Below are positions 23,638-34,829 of a DNA stretch of 64,000 bases, in pieces. Position 1 is the first letter of the stretch. Every line of letters begins with the position of its first letter. The position numbers were made by a program, and so were the translations under genes. The notes under the pieces were generated by a model. It saw nothing but the letters and a program-made list of their open reading frames with translations, was not told the DNA's origin and searched no databases. This DNA is from Siphonodentalium dalli (Eukaryota > Mollusca > Scaphopoda > Gadilida > Siphonodentaliidae): contig CP136062.1 in assembly GCA_032622095.1 (NCBI GenBank), positions 230,468,578-230,532,577 of the forward strand, given 5' to 3'.

Positions 23638-24015
23638 TTAACATTTAACCAACCATTTTCAGACACACCTCCCCCACTTGTTGATGAAAATCCACAAATC
23701 AGGTTCCAGCTATCTAGGTCACTTGTACCAATGTTAATCATATTTCCCAAACATCAAATGACACACTCTCTGATTTCCAGGCTTCAATTTAAAGATGAAT
23801 TATCTGTTCCCACAACAAGTATATAGTTTCCTCGGTATAACATAAGAGAAATGAATCAAAAACACCTACCTGGGAACACTACTATCAATTAATATTGATT
23901 TCCTTATATAATGTGACTATCAAGTTGCCCTGTGGGACATATATTTGTCACTATTTTTAGAAATAGTTATTGCTCAGAACAAACAGAGCTGTAAACTGTT
24001 TAAATATAATCAATA

Positions 24016-24445
24016 TTAAGTATGCATCATCCGATTAGATGCCCCTCAATAAGGCTCAATTACTATATATTTGGATTCGGGTGGGAGGATATTTGATTTG
24101 AGTCGATGAACCCACCCACCAAAGCTAAGAGTTATTACATATTCATTTTTAAATCTATTATTTTTCACCATCGAGACTTAATAGTGGCCTGGGAAAAAGT
24201 CAACGGGCCAATGGTCTTGGACCAAATTGCGGATGAAGATAACTTAAAATCAAGTAGCTTTGTGTTGATAATGAGGCAAAATTTTCATTGAAAAACATGT
24301 TGATAAATAACACATTTTGAGCAATTTTATACTATAATTGACATTATTTTTGAGCAATAAATCGATTCTGATAACTGAAGCAGCATTTCAAAATATGTTG
24401 TTGGAAGCTGAATATATGGGGTTCATTGAATCAACTTGAGAGTTT
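24016..24445. mobile_element. Family T MITE, decayed copy e
   Basis: The left end TTAAGTATGCATCATCCGAT is a decayed version of the family T end. Internal blocks TTTGAGTCGATGAACCCACC, CATCGAGACTTA and ATAACTGAAGCAGCATTTCA line up with copies b and d. The right end is too eroded to place exactly. Confidence 0.6.
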
Positions 24446-24528
24446 GCACGCTAAATTATATATGAAATGCTTTATATAATTATTATACAATGAAGTAAAA
24501 TAAATAATCACTCCAAATATTAACAAGA

Positions 24529-25244
24529 GCATCGCTAGGGCGTGGCAAAATACGCCCTTTAGCCATTTCGAATTGTACTATCGCAAAATAAGATAATACT
24601 TTGAGCTTACATTTAAAGAAAATCTGATATACCCCTAATTTCAATGCCAAAATGTGGTCAAATTCTAAGTCGAAAAATGGCCATAACTCATGTAAAAATA
24701 ATTAGACAGAACCTATATTCAAACTTGGCGTGTAGTTTTAGCTGGGAAATACACATACCAGCTTTGGTTCAGCTCAAATAATAAAAACTGGAGTTATCGG
24801 TCGGAAACCAAAATGTTATGAAATTGGTCAAATTCTAAGTTGAAAAAGGGCCGTAACTCATGTAACAATAATTGGACGGAACCCATATTCGAACTTGGCC
24901 TGTATCTTTAGCTGGGAAATATACATACCAACTTTGGTTCAGATAAAATAATCCAAACTGGAGTTATCGGTCGGAAACCAAAAATATTAACAGACGGTCA
25001 AATTCTAAGTCGAAAAAGGGCCGTAACTCATGTAAAAAATATTGGACAGAACCCATATTCGAACTTGGTCTGTATCTTTAGCTGGGAAATACACATACCA
25101 ACTTTGGTTCAGATCAAATAATCCAAACTGGAGTTATCGATCGGAAACCAAAAATGTTAACGGACGGACGGACAGACGGCACGACAGACGGACGGACGGA
25201 CAGACTGATAACATAATACGACCTTTTTTCAAAAAGGGCGTATA
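24529..25244. mobile_element. Tandem-core element (170-bp period, 3 units)
   Basis: It begins AACAAGAGCATCGCTAGGGC..AATACGCCCTTT and ends AAAGGGCGTATA, so the tips are inverted (ATACGCCCTTT/AAAGGGCGTAT). Units starting GTCAAATTCTAAGT recur at 24657, 24827 and 24997, exactly 170 bp apart. Each has GGGCCGTAACTCATGTAA and GGAGTTATCGGTCGGAAACC. A GGACGGACGGACAGACGG run lies near the right end. It is non-coding. The unit core is the reverse complement of the core in the 42-kb element. Confidence 0.8.
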
Positions 25245-26890
25245 AAAAAACATGTGAGTATAGTTAGTATACAGACTGTCAATGCGGTGAACGTTATTGC
25301 ACCCATTTGTTGGGGCTCAAGTTCCGTGAAATATTACATGAGTGGCCAGTGTCAAATTGCATCTTGCAGCATAAACACTTTAACATAACAGATAAGTGGA
25401 CAATTGTTTGCAGGTGTGGTTTGGTTTTGTATTTACTACACACCAATATTCAATCAAGTAATAATATTTGTCCACTATCTAGGCAAGTTAGTTATATATT
25501 GAACATGGCAAGAAATTAAATTAATTCACTGGTACTGGATAGGCTGTCATGCATGATGTCAAATATGTTGCGAGTCTCAAAGACATCAGGATTGCACTAT
25601 CGTGGACAAGCTGAACAATTATACCAACAATGTAACTGAATTTACGAAATAGACCAAAATATTGCAGCTGTGTAATTAGAAGTAAAATAAAATAAAGCTT
25701 TATTCCACACCTATTGACTATTCAACCAAATCTCACCATTGAATACCTATTATTGTATGCCTCTAGTGGAATAGAAGCCGGAACTATTTTTTGTTGATGT
25801 TGTCACCAAGAAAGGTGACAAACAGCTATTATAGGTACATTTAGTATGTCAACAATCAGCTTCAGGTGATGTCCCGATCATAACCGGTTATCCATCAGAC
25901 TTAAATCACAATAAAGGTAGCTGACTCATGGATTGACACAATGGTGTAGAATAAATACAGAACACAACTTGTACCATAATCTCAAATATTTGATCAAAAT
26001 CATGGTGGACAGTGCATAATTACATTCTGCTCGAGTTTTGCTGTCGCAAAATATATCCATGCACTTTCTGCAACTCATTTGATAAAAGATTCTCGATGAC
26101 ACTAGGGGTAACTTAATTTTAGGATCCTGCAAATATTAAAAAAATCATATTCAATTAAACATGCTGCTGCATGAGTATATGATTCATATTTGATTCAACA
26201 TCAGCGAAGAATATATCTATATAATATCCCTGTTGAGCTTCGCAGTGCTAAAATGAGTGTTCCGTAAGAAGCACACATCGATGGCATTGCCGTAGAGTCG
26301 TAAGCACCCCCTCATTATGCGAGTAGTTCATCGGGATGATTGATTTCAGCATCCTGACCGACTGTACATGTGCATGTAGGTTGTGATACATGTGAGTCCG
26401 ATCGTGTAGCCCCAATGCCCCGCAAAATTAAAAGATTAGTTGAAATGCAAAGTAACATCATTGTATTTTACTCACAGACACAGACTGCCTTTGGAAATGT
26501 TTTGTCCTCTCACAAATTCCAGAATTATGGCGAAGTTGTCTTGCAGCAAATTCAGAGGATCACATCACTCATTCTTACGATAAGCTGAGGTTATCTGCAA
26601 AAATTAGCAAACACTTATTACAATATTGTTTTCATTAGAAAAAGCTATTACTCAGACTAGTTATTTAATTGCAATTGTATACATACACATGAAATCTGAA
26701 AATTGGCCACAGCAATAACTTCCAGGGCTATAAAATCACATATGTACTTCACCAACTTTCATCAGGGACGTGGATGGAGCGTCTCCATTGGGGAGGGATG
26801 CACCTTGAATTTGAAATGTATAAAGCCACCCTTCCCCACACCCACCTCCTAAAACATCCAACACATGTTGTATTATATCAGACAAGAAGT
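25245..26890. other. No gene recognised
   Basis: Short frames at 25307-25519, 25926-26132 (minus) and 26370-26588 have no domain I can name. There are no tandem repeats. An AATAAAGCTTTATTCC near 25693 could be a poly(A) signal but has no gene to serve. Confidence 0.45.
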
Positions 26891-26911
26891 CAAATTTGTT
26901 TTCAAGTTGGA

Positions 26912-27215
26912 GCAGGAGCCCCCGGTGGTCGAATCGGTAGAGTGCCAGGTGTATTACACCATCACAGGCCGTCCAGCGCTGACGAAGCTGGTTCGAACCC
27001 CGTCATAGGAAGGGTGACTGGAATCATGTATCTGGGCAAGTTTTGTCAGTTGCTTTCTGTGGGTTGGTGGTTTCTACACGCAGTGGGACGATTTCTTGGT
27101 GAAATCAAGCCTCTGCGTGGTCTTTCCTCCACCAGTAAAATTGACAACATCATGTGTGGCCTAGCGGCTAGAATGACGATAAACCCTAATAAACCAAACC
27201 AATCAATTTGGAGCC
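26912..27215 (+). mobile_element. tRNA-derived SINE
   Basis: The head has a pol III A-box-like TGGTCGAATCGGTAGAGTG (~26926) and a perfect B box GGTTCGAACCCC (~26990). These are followed by a ~200-bp body with TTTCCTCCACCAGTAAAATT and a tail ATAAACCCTAATAAACCAAA. SINEs of this form are transcribed by RNA polymerase III and mobilised by a partner LINE. The long A-B spacing (~65 bp) argues against a functional tRNA gene. Boundaries are approximate. A 151-residue open frame across it is incidental. Confidence 0.75.
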
Positions 27216-27439
27216 AGTTAAAATTGTGAATTGGAACATAAGTACTAGTAGAATGTCTGCTGAACAGTCTCTTTAACGACAATAACTTATGATGAACTTA
27301 TCTTGGCCATTTTTGTCGCAAGCATCCATAGCAACTCAACTCAAATGTTGAGTTATGTTCTGCATGAAACGGGAAAAAAAGAAGATAAAATAAAAAAGAG
27401 TATTCTCTGTATATGAGCTTTGGTAGCAAGTAAAGTGCA

Positions 27440-28252
27440 AGTGCACTCTGACCGACTTTAAAATCGCAGGTGCACAGATTACCATGGTAATAAATATCTG
27501 CCATTTAAAAAACTTTAACAAAAAATGTAGGAATAATGCAGTTTCCCATGGTACTAAATGTCTGAAAGTTTTGAAACAATTGACCAAAAATTATAGGAAC
27601 AAAAGCTCAAAGTAATACCCATGTATAATATATTAAAACATTTCTTAAAGGTACTCAATCAGATAAAACTCCTCTCAATTACTATTTCAATGGCTTCGCT
27701 GGCTTCAGGGGTAAAAAATATTTGATTCGAGTCGAGGAAGGCACCCATCAAAGCTCAGATTTATTAGATATTGATTTTAGAAATCTATTATTTTTCATTA
27801 TCAGGAATACTTTCTGTCACAGAAGTTTCCCGAAAAAGCCGACCGACATACTCTCGATACTAAATTCCATTGAACAAAATGTTGCTATACAACATATTTT
27901 GGGCAATTATATTCGATAGTTCACAGTCGTTAGCATTATTTTTGGATAATTATTTGATTCTGATAACTAAAGTGACCTTTGATAAAATTTTGTTGTTGTT
28001 GGAATCTGTTGCGATGGGGACCCTCTGATCGGATTGAGTACATTTAAGTCAAAAAGGGGGATAACTAAAAACAATTGGACAGACTTCATAATCACAGTTG
28101 CACAGGTTATCATTGTGGTTGCTGTCTGTGCCAAGTTTCATGGAAAATGATTAAAAATGACTGAGAAATACTCTGCACAAATTTGTGTCCATGGACAGAA
28201 GGAGGGCTAAGATGTTTCCAGTATAACCCCCCACAACTTGCAGGGGGGTATA
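27440..28252 (-). mobile_element. GC-capped tandem-core element, inverted copy 3 (interrupted)
   Basis: In reverse complement the right part begins ATACCCCCCTGCAAGTTGTG, passes ATGGACACAAATTTGTGC and CATGAAACTTGGCACAGACA, and reaches ATCCCCCTTTTTGACTTA. There a family T MITE (27649-28043) intervenes. The left part resumes GAAATG...GAGCTTTTGTTCC and TACCATGGTAATCTGTGCAC. It matches copies 1-2 at 2229-4887 in order, with more divergence. The left boundary is approximate. Confidence 0.75.
27649..28043. mobile_element. Family T MITE, copy b, 395 bp
   Basis: TTAA at 27645-27648 and 28044-28047. Ends are AGGTACTCAATCAGAT and ATCGGATTGAGTACAT. The right end carries GTTGTTGTTGGAATCTGTTG and GGGGACCCTCTGATCGG, a second end type also seen in copies c and d. 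It is inserted in the CGACTTA-GAA core of the inverted tandem-core element. Confidence 0.85.
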
Positions 28253-29886
28253 ATAATAATTTTGGAGGGCATTAAATAATGTCCCGACAGTCAAGGACCA
28301 CAAATAGGTCCAAGGGCTGTTAATAAAACATAACGCTCATGCATGTTATTATTATTAATACAACTCCATCCTTGTGTGATCGGTGACACAGAATTCACTG
28401 GGCCGTGTGAGAACATTTGAAATTTGAACATACAAATTGCAAAATCCTATAGCATCTATTGAGTAGCCTCAAGGTTTTAGAAACATCAGACCTGATCTGT
28501 TGGTCTAACACAAATTATTCCACACTAATAGATTGTTTGATAATCAATCTACAAAAAGATTTCAACCTATTGTTTCTTGTGAAATTTCCGACTATAAATG
28601 TACTAGTACATGTCTGGAATTCAACGATATTTGAAAACAGTTGAAAATTTTGACCACGGTTGATGGACATAGGTTAATTGTAGCATTACCAGTCTCTGCC
28701 CCGGCTATAGGCTAATATGATATTCGCCGGACATTCGAAGGATATAGTTTACACGATACCCTTTTGCTGTATACATTGGTCTTTATATCCAGTGATTCTG
28801 TCAGGCTACTTTATGCAAGTCGAATTCCTGTTTTCACAGACCTGCGACTGACGCGTGCGACAACTGAGGTTGTGGCTGATGCAGTTAAACCCATTCAATT
28901 TAAATATGTGCTTAACTGCATCAGCCACAAACCCAGTGATTAATATAATATATATGATTTGAAACGTTGTGCCTATATATAAAAACCCATCTACATGTAG
29001 CCTCATGCATCAGCCGCATGTCTGTAATAGCAGCTTTATACCGACATGGGTTGGCAGTCTATACATTTGTATTTATTGAATTTTTGTGCACCAGTCTCTG
29101 TCGAGACTAAGTCTGCATTAAGTACATGTGACTATATTTATATACTGGTACGTATATACATCGTTCGTTCGAAGAGAGGTCCCTGTCGGTAATTGCCGCA
29201 CAGCAAATGCTGCACATGACATGTTCACCTGAATGGCGATCACCACCACCGGGCACTTGCAGTAAAAAGGGCAGTTCGTTCAAATGGTACGAAGCCCCAT
29301 GGCTACCCGTGGGCTTGCTATTGACAGTATTATAAGTACTAGTAGAGGTGGAGATATTTATTCTTTCGAGGTTTCGACACAAGTTTCCAACAACTGTGGT
29401 CTGTAATAACTTGTTCGAGCTATAAAAGGTGCAAAAACTAATTTTGGCTATTGATGACTTGTGCATATTCCATTAATTCGAAATTAGGTGTTGTTGGAAA
29501 TTGGAAATGAAATAATATTATCTACTTAGTGAGCTTTCAGACAACCACGATTCAATCATAAGTGGAAGGATTTTCGTCGTAGGAAGTAACCGATAGTTAG
29601 ACTGCGCATGCTCACGTCAAAATCACAAGTCAAGAAATAATATCAAGCACCGTTTGATTTTAGATTCAAAATTGTGTCGTATCCACTTGTGACGTAATCG
29701 CAGTCGTGTATACATAAAAATTTTGGCTGGAAAGATCGCAGGGTAATCAATCACATGCTATACAAACAACCTACTCAGCTTGACAAAACAAGTCTCCACT
29801 ACTTACCCGTGGTGTGGTTAGCGTTGCCACCGCGGCCAAAATGCAAAACCATCTACACCGATGCTCCACCTACTAACTACAGTTGG
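28253..29886. other. No gene recognised; contains a 19-bp-arm hairpin
   Basis: Arms 28870-28888 and 28912-28930 (TTGTGGCTGATGCAGTTAA) are perfect inverted repeats around a 23-nt loop. A 119-residue minus-strand frame at 29466-29107 has a few Cys residues but no domain I recognise and no splice context. Nothing else is supported. Confidence 0.5.
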
Positions 29887-30247
29887 GCCGCAGTTAGGCT
29901 CCTGCGAATATTCGATATTCGATTCGATTCGAAAGTCAAATTCGATTCGAATTCGAGTCGAAATTGCCAACTCGAAATTTCGAATATACTTTGACGGAAA
30001 CGTTAGCTGTTTACGGACAAGTACACATGTCGATCTTAGCTGTTTTTGTGGCATTTAATTCCAGAAAATTATGTATATATACACCTAATAATTCTTATTC
30101 TACATCGCGGATGTTCGCATGCTATTAAATATAATTATAGCCAGCAATTAGCCACTATAGGACGACTAAATACGACGGGAATTATAGCTTTAAAATGGTA
30201 GCAAAAGCTCGGAGATTGCCGATGGACCGACGACGCGAGTAGCTATC

Positions 30248-30282
30248 GGTTGCTATGAGACTGAGCAACCGATAGCGTTATC
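30248..30282. repeat. 13-bp-arm hairpin in hAT 5' region
   Basis: GCTATCGGTTGCT and AGCAACCGATAGC are perfect inverted repeats around a short loop. It lies in the 5' non-coding part of the hAT element and might be a subterminal transposase-binding palindrome; that is inference. Confidence 0.7.
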
Positions 30283-30429
30283 CATCGTCTATCCGTCTCA
30301 GATTCCGCGTTATGTAATATCGTTGAGACTGTAAACAACACGTGTTCCCGGTTTTGAAAAGAGCATTTTGGCGGTGTTTTCTTTTGAAGTTGTCTTTCAG
30401 TTTCGGAGCTTTCGTTTACACTGGACAAA

Positions 30430-31110
30430 ATGTCGACAGTCATTCATGTTTATTTTAAAGGTACTCAATCCGATAAAACTCCTCTCAATTATTATTTCAA
30501 TGGCTTCGGGGGGGGGTCAAAAATATTTGATTCGAGTCGAGGAAGTCACCCGTCAAAGCTCAGATTTGTTAGATATCGATTTTAGAAATCTATTATTTTT
30601 CATTATCGGGAATACTTTCTGGCCCAGAACTCAGTCAAAATTGCATTATTATTACCACTTGATTTTAGAGTTATCCATCCTTGTCTGTTATGGCAGATTA
30701 TGGCAGTTGAAGGCAATTATTAGTACTCATCTCGAGTAAATAACAAATTTCAAAAATTATTAGTACTCATCTCGAGTAAATAACAAATTTCAAAAATCAA
30801 TATCTAATAACTATGAGCTTTGTTTGATGGGTTCCTCGACTCGAATCAAATATTTTTTACCCCCAAAGCCAAAGAAATAGTAATATTATATAGAACCCTC
30901 TGATCGGATTGTTGTTGTTGGAATCTGTTGAGATGGGGACCCTCTGTTTGGATTGAGTACGTACTTTAAACATGATAAAGCTTCAGGCAGTGCAGGGACT
31001 TACACGTGTGATGAATGCAACATGGTGTATAAAACGCAAGCATCTGGGACAACTACTCATCTATGGAATCATCTACCCTGCGACTGTTGTTGCGTCTTCA
31101 AGTTTATAAC
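30430..31110 (+). pseudogene. hAT transposase N-terminus (BED zinc finger), split by MITE
   Basis: ATG at 30430 opens a frame that runs to the TTAA at 30455-30458, is broken by the MITE, and resumes after 30969 in the same frame. Pre-insertion, the TTAA is part of a Phe-Lys codon pair and the frame is continuous. The resumed part reads YTCDECNMVYKT..THLWNHL, the Cys-x2-Cys and downstream His pattern of a BED finger, the DNA-binding module of hAT transposases. After about 31100 the similarity is lost, and no RNase-H-like catalytic core or dimerisation domain is present. Dead remnant. Confidence 0.8.
30459..30965. mobile_element. Family T MITE, copy c, 507 bp
   Basis: TTAA at 30455-30458 and 30966-30969. 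Ends are AGGTACTCAATCCGAT and GGATTGAGTACGTACT. It is longer than copies a and b because of an internal duplication: TTATTAGTACTCATCTCGAG with ATAACAAATTTC appears twice (~30718 and ~30757), and a second terminal-type block lies near 30890-30915. It is inserted in the hAT BED-finger frame. Its own short frames are not genes. Confidence 0.85.
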
Positions 31111-31265
31111 AACGAGTGTTTCCGAATGCCGAATTGCAATTTTGCATGTACATGCAGACTATATAAATTTTGCGTGATTTTAGTTCCGATAATCCGTTTA
31201 GTGGTAATATATTAATTGTTGTGATGGCAGCATGGACGTAACAGACGTTTTAATTTGTTTTTTTT

Positions 31266-31682
31266 CCTCGACAATTATAAATCGAATACACGAAAACACT
31301 TGGCGATATTTGTGATATGTACAAACCATATGGTAATGTAATAGTAATGGGGGATTTCAATGGTCAATTTGAGAAATCATATGAACGAAACATGGCATTC
31401 AAAAGACTTGTCAAGCGAATCGAAATGGTGTCTGTGAACTATAATTACTGTCATGATTGTCCGCGATCGACATGCGTCCCCTTTGGCGACGGGATTTTTG
31501 AAGGAACTATTGTTGATCATATACTGATACCAACCACTCTTATTCCTTTCACGAGAGAGGTCCATGTCTTAGACGATGACGCAATTAATGTGTCAAATCA
31601 CAGACCGGTTACTTTGAGCATGGACGTTGTATACTACGAGATGGTCATAAAACAGAAGACACCGAAAAACGCGTTATCGTAG
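31266..31682 (+). pseudogene. LINE APE endonuclease, C-terminal part
   Basis: The frame runs from the truncation point through VIVMGDFNGQ (GDFN motif), GTIVDHILIP and SNHRPVTLS (the S-x-HRP catalytic His block of APE-type LINE endonucleases). The N-terminal catalytic Asn/Glu blocks are missing. This enzyme nicks target DNA for target-primed reverse transcription. The frame stops at 31680-31682, and homology continues in another frame from ~31670. Confidence 0.85.
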
Positions 31683-32140
31683 ACTGGAAAAAAGCTAAAT
31701 CTCAGCCGGAAATCCTTGAAAATTATAAACAAATACTTGACTCAGAATTAAACTCATTTGACAAATTAGATAAACAGGAAAACGATGCATGCATAATATA
31801 TGATTCAATTGTAAATGCAATATCAAATGCTGCTCAAACAACCTTGCCGAACAAGAAATATAATAAACGACTGAAACCCTTTTGGAATGAACACTTGAAT
31901 ACTATGCATACAAATATGTGGACTCTCCGAAAAATTTGGGTGAATGAAGGCAGACCTCGCGCGGACACTCACTCAGAAAGTTACACGAACTATAAACTTG
32001 CGAAATGTAATTTCAGGAGAGAATACAGAAAAGCCTCTGTTCAATACTTGGCCGAACAAAATAATGAAATCGACGAACGCGCACAAATTGATCAGAATTA
32101 TTTATTTCGCGTATTACCAAGCGTCAGAAAAATCATCTAG
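31670..32140 (+). pseudogene. LINE linker between endonuclease and RT
   Basis: The frame beginning RVIVDWKKAKSQPE continues through KPFWNEHL and NFRREYRKASVQYLAE to a stop at 32138-32140. WW/FW-N-x-x-L and REYRKA blocks are typical of the linker in APE-type LINE ORF2 proteins. It is out of frame with both neighbours, so it is inactive. Confidence 0.75.
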
Positions 32141-32142
32141 AT

Positions 32143-33479
32143 ATGAACGCATTTTTCTCTTATGGTGGACAAACTCTTCGGCACGATAACGAAATCGCGG
32201 AGGGATGGGCCTCCTACTTTGAGAAATTATATTCGCCATTGTACAGACCTGCGTTTGACAATAAACACTTCAACTACGTGAATGAATTTGTCACGCGAAT
32301 AACCACCAGCGACCAAAATGATGACAATGAAAATGACATACTCTTTACTGTAACTCCACACGAATTGCTTTCTGTTTACCGCAGCCTGAGCTTTGGCAAA
32401 GCATCTGGTTGGGATGGCATATCGAACGAACATTTGATTTACGGAAGCCAGAAGTTAACACAGACCGTATCGAATCTCATGACAGTCCTGATTCAAACAC
32501 AAACGGTCCCACCACAGATGAAACGTGGTGTAATCATAACATTACATAAAGGTGGTTCGAAATCCAGAACTGACTTTGGTAGCTACAGAGCTATAACTCT
32601 CATGCCCACTCTATACAAGCTTCTCGAAAAGATTTTACAATCTCGAATAGAACTATACGCTCCAAAATTGCTTGATATACACCCGCTTCAACATGGCTTC
32701 CAAAAGGGCATTAGTGCAACTATGACGTCTTATATAATGAAAGAATGTATTGCGTATGTATCCGAAAGTAAACAAAAGTTGTATAGCCTCTTTTTAGACG
32801 TCTGGAAAGCGTTCGATACTGTCTGGGTTAACCGATTGTTATACAAATTGCACACATGCGAATTCACAGGAAACTTATTTCGATTGATGCGCGATCTTCT
32901 GATCAATGTAACCTGTTCCATTCGTCATAACAACGTTTTTTCCAGGTGGTTTGATGTGCGACAGGAGCCAGGCAGGGAGCCAGGCAGGGAGGAATCCTCT
33001 CGCCGTTGTACTATATGATATACGTTGACGAGTTGATACATATCCTTGCAAACTCGCCGTTTGGTTTAAACATACTCGGTGTAAATTGTACGTCTCCGAC
33101 ACATGCAGACGATATGGTTCTGCTGTCTCTCAGCAAATCTGGTTTATCAGCACTATGTGATATTTGCTACGATTACAGTAACAAATGGCGGTATCGATAT
33201 AACCCAAATAAATGCGCTGTAGTGGTATTTAATGAAACTAAATCCGAATTTTCGCGTCAGGATCGACTTTGGAACCTTGGTACCTCAGATGTCAAAGAAA
33301 CCACCAACATAACTCATTTGGGCATTTATCTTGATAAGTATGACTTTAATGGAATATTCACAAAGCATATATGCGATAATACTCGTAGCACGTTTATGAT
33401 GCTCAACAACGCGGCCTTTACCCGGGGGTATGACCCCAACAAGTTGCTCGTTGATATATTCGTCGGTGGTCATACCTAA
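32143..33479 (+). pseudogene. LINE reverse transcriptase, frameshifted
   Basis: The first part (32143-33018) carries KASGWDGISNE, the SYRAITLMPTLYKLLEKIL block, QHGFQKG and motif A FLDVWKAFDTV with its Asp. The second part (33006-33479) holds the catalytic HADDMVLLS motif and the NPNKC..V block. Between them, near 32961-33000, the conserved QG-x-x-SP region is disrupted by a 12-bp direct duplication of GAGCCAGGCAGG, which accompanies the frame change. Catalytic Asp residues survive, but no continuous frame does. Confidence 0.9.
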
Positions 33480-34380
33480 AGGGCTGTACGGGTCTGAACT
33501 TCTCTGGAATTTGAACCAAAAACACGTTGATCGCCTGGAACGAACGCACAGATTCTGTTTAAAGTATTACCAGGGCCTTCATCGTCGTACAAAAACGGTT
33601 ATTGCGCAAGGATTAGTCGGAACCTCGTCTATGGTGTCACTTATCGAAAAACGTAAAATGTCATTCTTCGGCTCTTTGTGCAACTTAAAATCTTCTAAAA
33701 CTGTGAAACAAGTATTTCTCACGCGCTTATATCAGTACATTGTTGGCACTACATGTTCATCATCAAGTTACATGTCTGACAGCATTGACACTCTTAACAA
33801 ATATGACATGACCGAAGCTCTTGAGAACTACATCGAAAATTCAATATTCCCTAAGAAATCCACATGGAAATGTGCCATAAACGAGTCATGGTCAAAAGTT
33901 AATAGAGAATATTGGGACATGAGCGTAAATGAGGATACTCGACTTGCCAGGTTCTCTGCCGTCCATCCAACGTTATGCATGTCCCGGCTATGGGAAAATT
34001 GTCGCATATACCCAGCCCATAAAAAATCATATCTACTTATTGCACGCCTTATTTGTATCCTGGAAACAAATGAGGAAACCTGCGTATTATGTGACAACAA
34101 ACATAAAGATCTTGTAAAACATGTCTTAATCGAATGTTCTTCCATTTGCGACTATCGAAATACCTTTGAATTCGAGCTACTAAACTTGTTTCATGTAGAC
34201 ATTTATATGCAGTATGACAAACTGGATGTAGAATCCAAAACGCGCGTTCTACTAACAGGTCTACATGAAAACATATACTGTGCTCCCGAAGAAGAAAATA
34301 AACTAATAGACTTTTTCGTGAACAAAGCTGCGTTCCTCTGGAGAGTATATGTTGATCGACTGACGCCAAGTCCTGACTAG
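33430..34380 (+). pseudogene. LINE ORF2 C-terminal domain
   Basis: This 316-residue open block continues the RT protein in a third frame, starting with a VVIPKGLYGSELLWNL block shared with the 17-kb copy. It ends with a CVLCD..KHVLIEC zinc-knuckle-like motif and a stop at 34378-34380. It is the longest uninterrupted transposon-derived frame in the window. The apparent Met start is internal. Confidence 0.85.
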
Positions 34381-34829
34381 TTCTCCCAAATCTTCATATA
34401 AACTCGATCATAACATGCAGTTATAAGCGTGTTCGTAATTGTTCATATCACATGTATCTGTGTATTGTTTTACCAGTAAGTACTTATTGGGTCCAACTCC
34501 GGCTTGGTCGTCTCGGAGTATGCTATTTCTCTGTATGTAAGTACGATATGGCTGTAGAATGGAATGTCTACCTTTTGTAGTGCATGAATGTGTGTATATG
34601 TGCATGTGTAGTTGGTTCATCATACATATTGAGACATGTGTTGTAGATATGTTTGTAATCTTAATTTTTGTTATACACTGTGTTATGTACCAAATTGTGT
34701 TTGTTCTAATAATATAAACATTTATATATGAATCTCCATATATGGAGGATAATAAAGATATATATATATATGATTCGATTCGATTTCGTGAATTCGATTC
34801 GATCAAAATATCCAATTCGCAGGACCCTA

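Larger units (their letters stand above)
31262..34771 (+). mobile_element. Non-LTR retrotransposon (APE-type LINE), dead, 5'-truncated
   Basis: In order it holds the C-terminal half of an APE endonuclease, a linker, a reverse transcriptase with motifs, a C-terminal Cys/His region and a ~390-bp 3' UTR. The UTR ends at a palindrome CTCCATATATGGAG (34734-34747) plus an AATAAAGATATATATATA tail. At least four frame changes separate the pieces. The clade is undetermined (Jockey/I/CR1-like by architecture). It sits inside the hAT element and shares VVIP-x-LYGSE, the C-terminal knuckle and a 3' CTCC/GGAG stem with the 17-kb copy. Confidence 0.9.
29895..34829 (+). mobile_element. hAT-type DNA transposon, internally degraded and filled by two other elements
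   Basis: Terminal repeats TAGGCTCCTGCGAAT (left) and, in reverse complement, TAGGGTCCTGCGAAT (right) match 14 of 15. Both are followed by ATTCGA-rich subterminal repeats. The flanks are GCCGCAGT (29887-29894) and GCCGTAGT (34830-34837), an 8-bp duplication with one mismatch, as expected for hAT. A BED-type zinc-finger coding start lies inside. It contains a family T MITE (30459-30965) and a LINE (~31262-34771). Without these, only ~1 kb of hAT remains, so the transposase is mostly deleted. The right flank is a GGCCGCAGTGTA-type minisatellite, so chance flank similarity must be considered. Confidence 0.85.

Noticed and set aside
25265-25330. Relationship between GTGAACGTTATTGCACCCAT here and the palindrome arm at 44.1 kb
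   Set aside because: The match is about 17 bp and does not extend; not enough to claim a shared repeat.
26912-27000. Functional tRNA gene
   Set aside because: A and B boxes are present but the spacing is too long and no cloverleaf with a closed acceptor stem is evident; the SINE body and tail explain it better.
29107-29466. 119-residue minus-strand frame as a gene
   Set aside because: No recognisable domain, no splice or promoter context, and composition like surrounding non-coding DNA.
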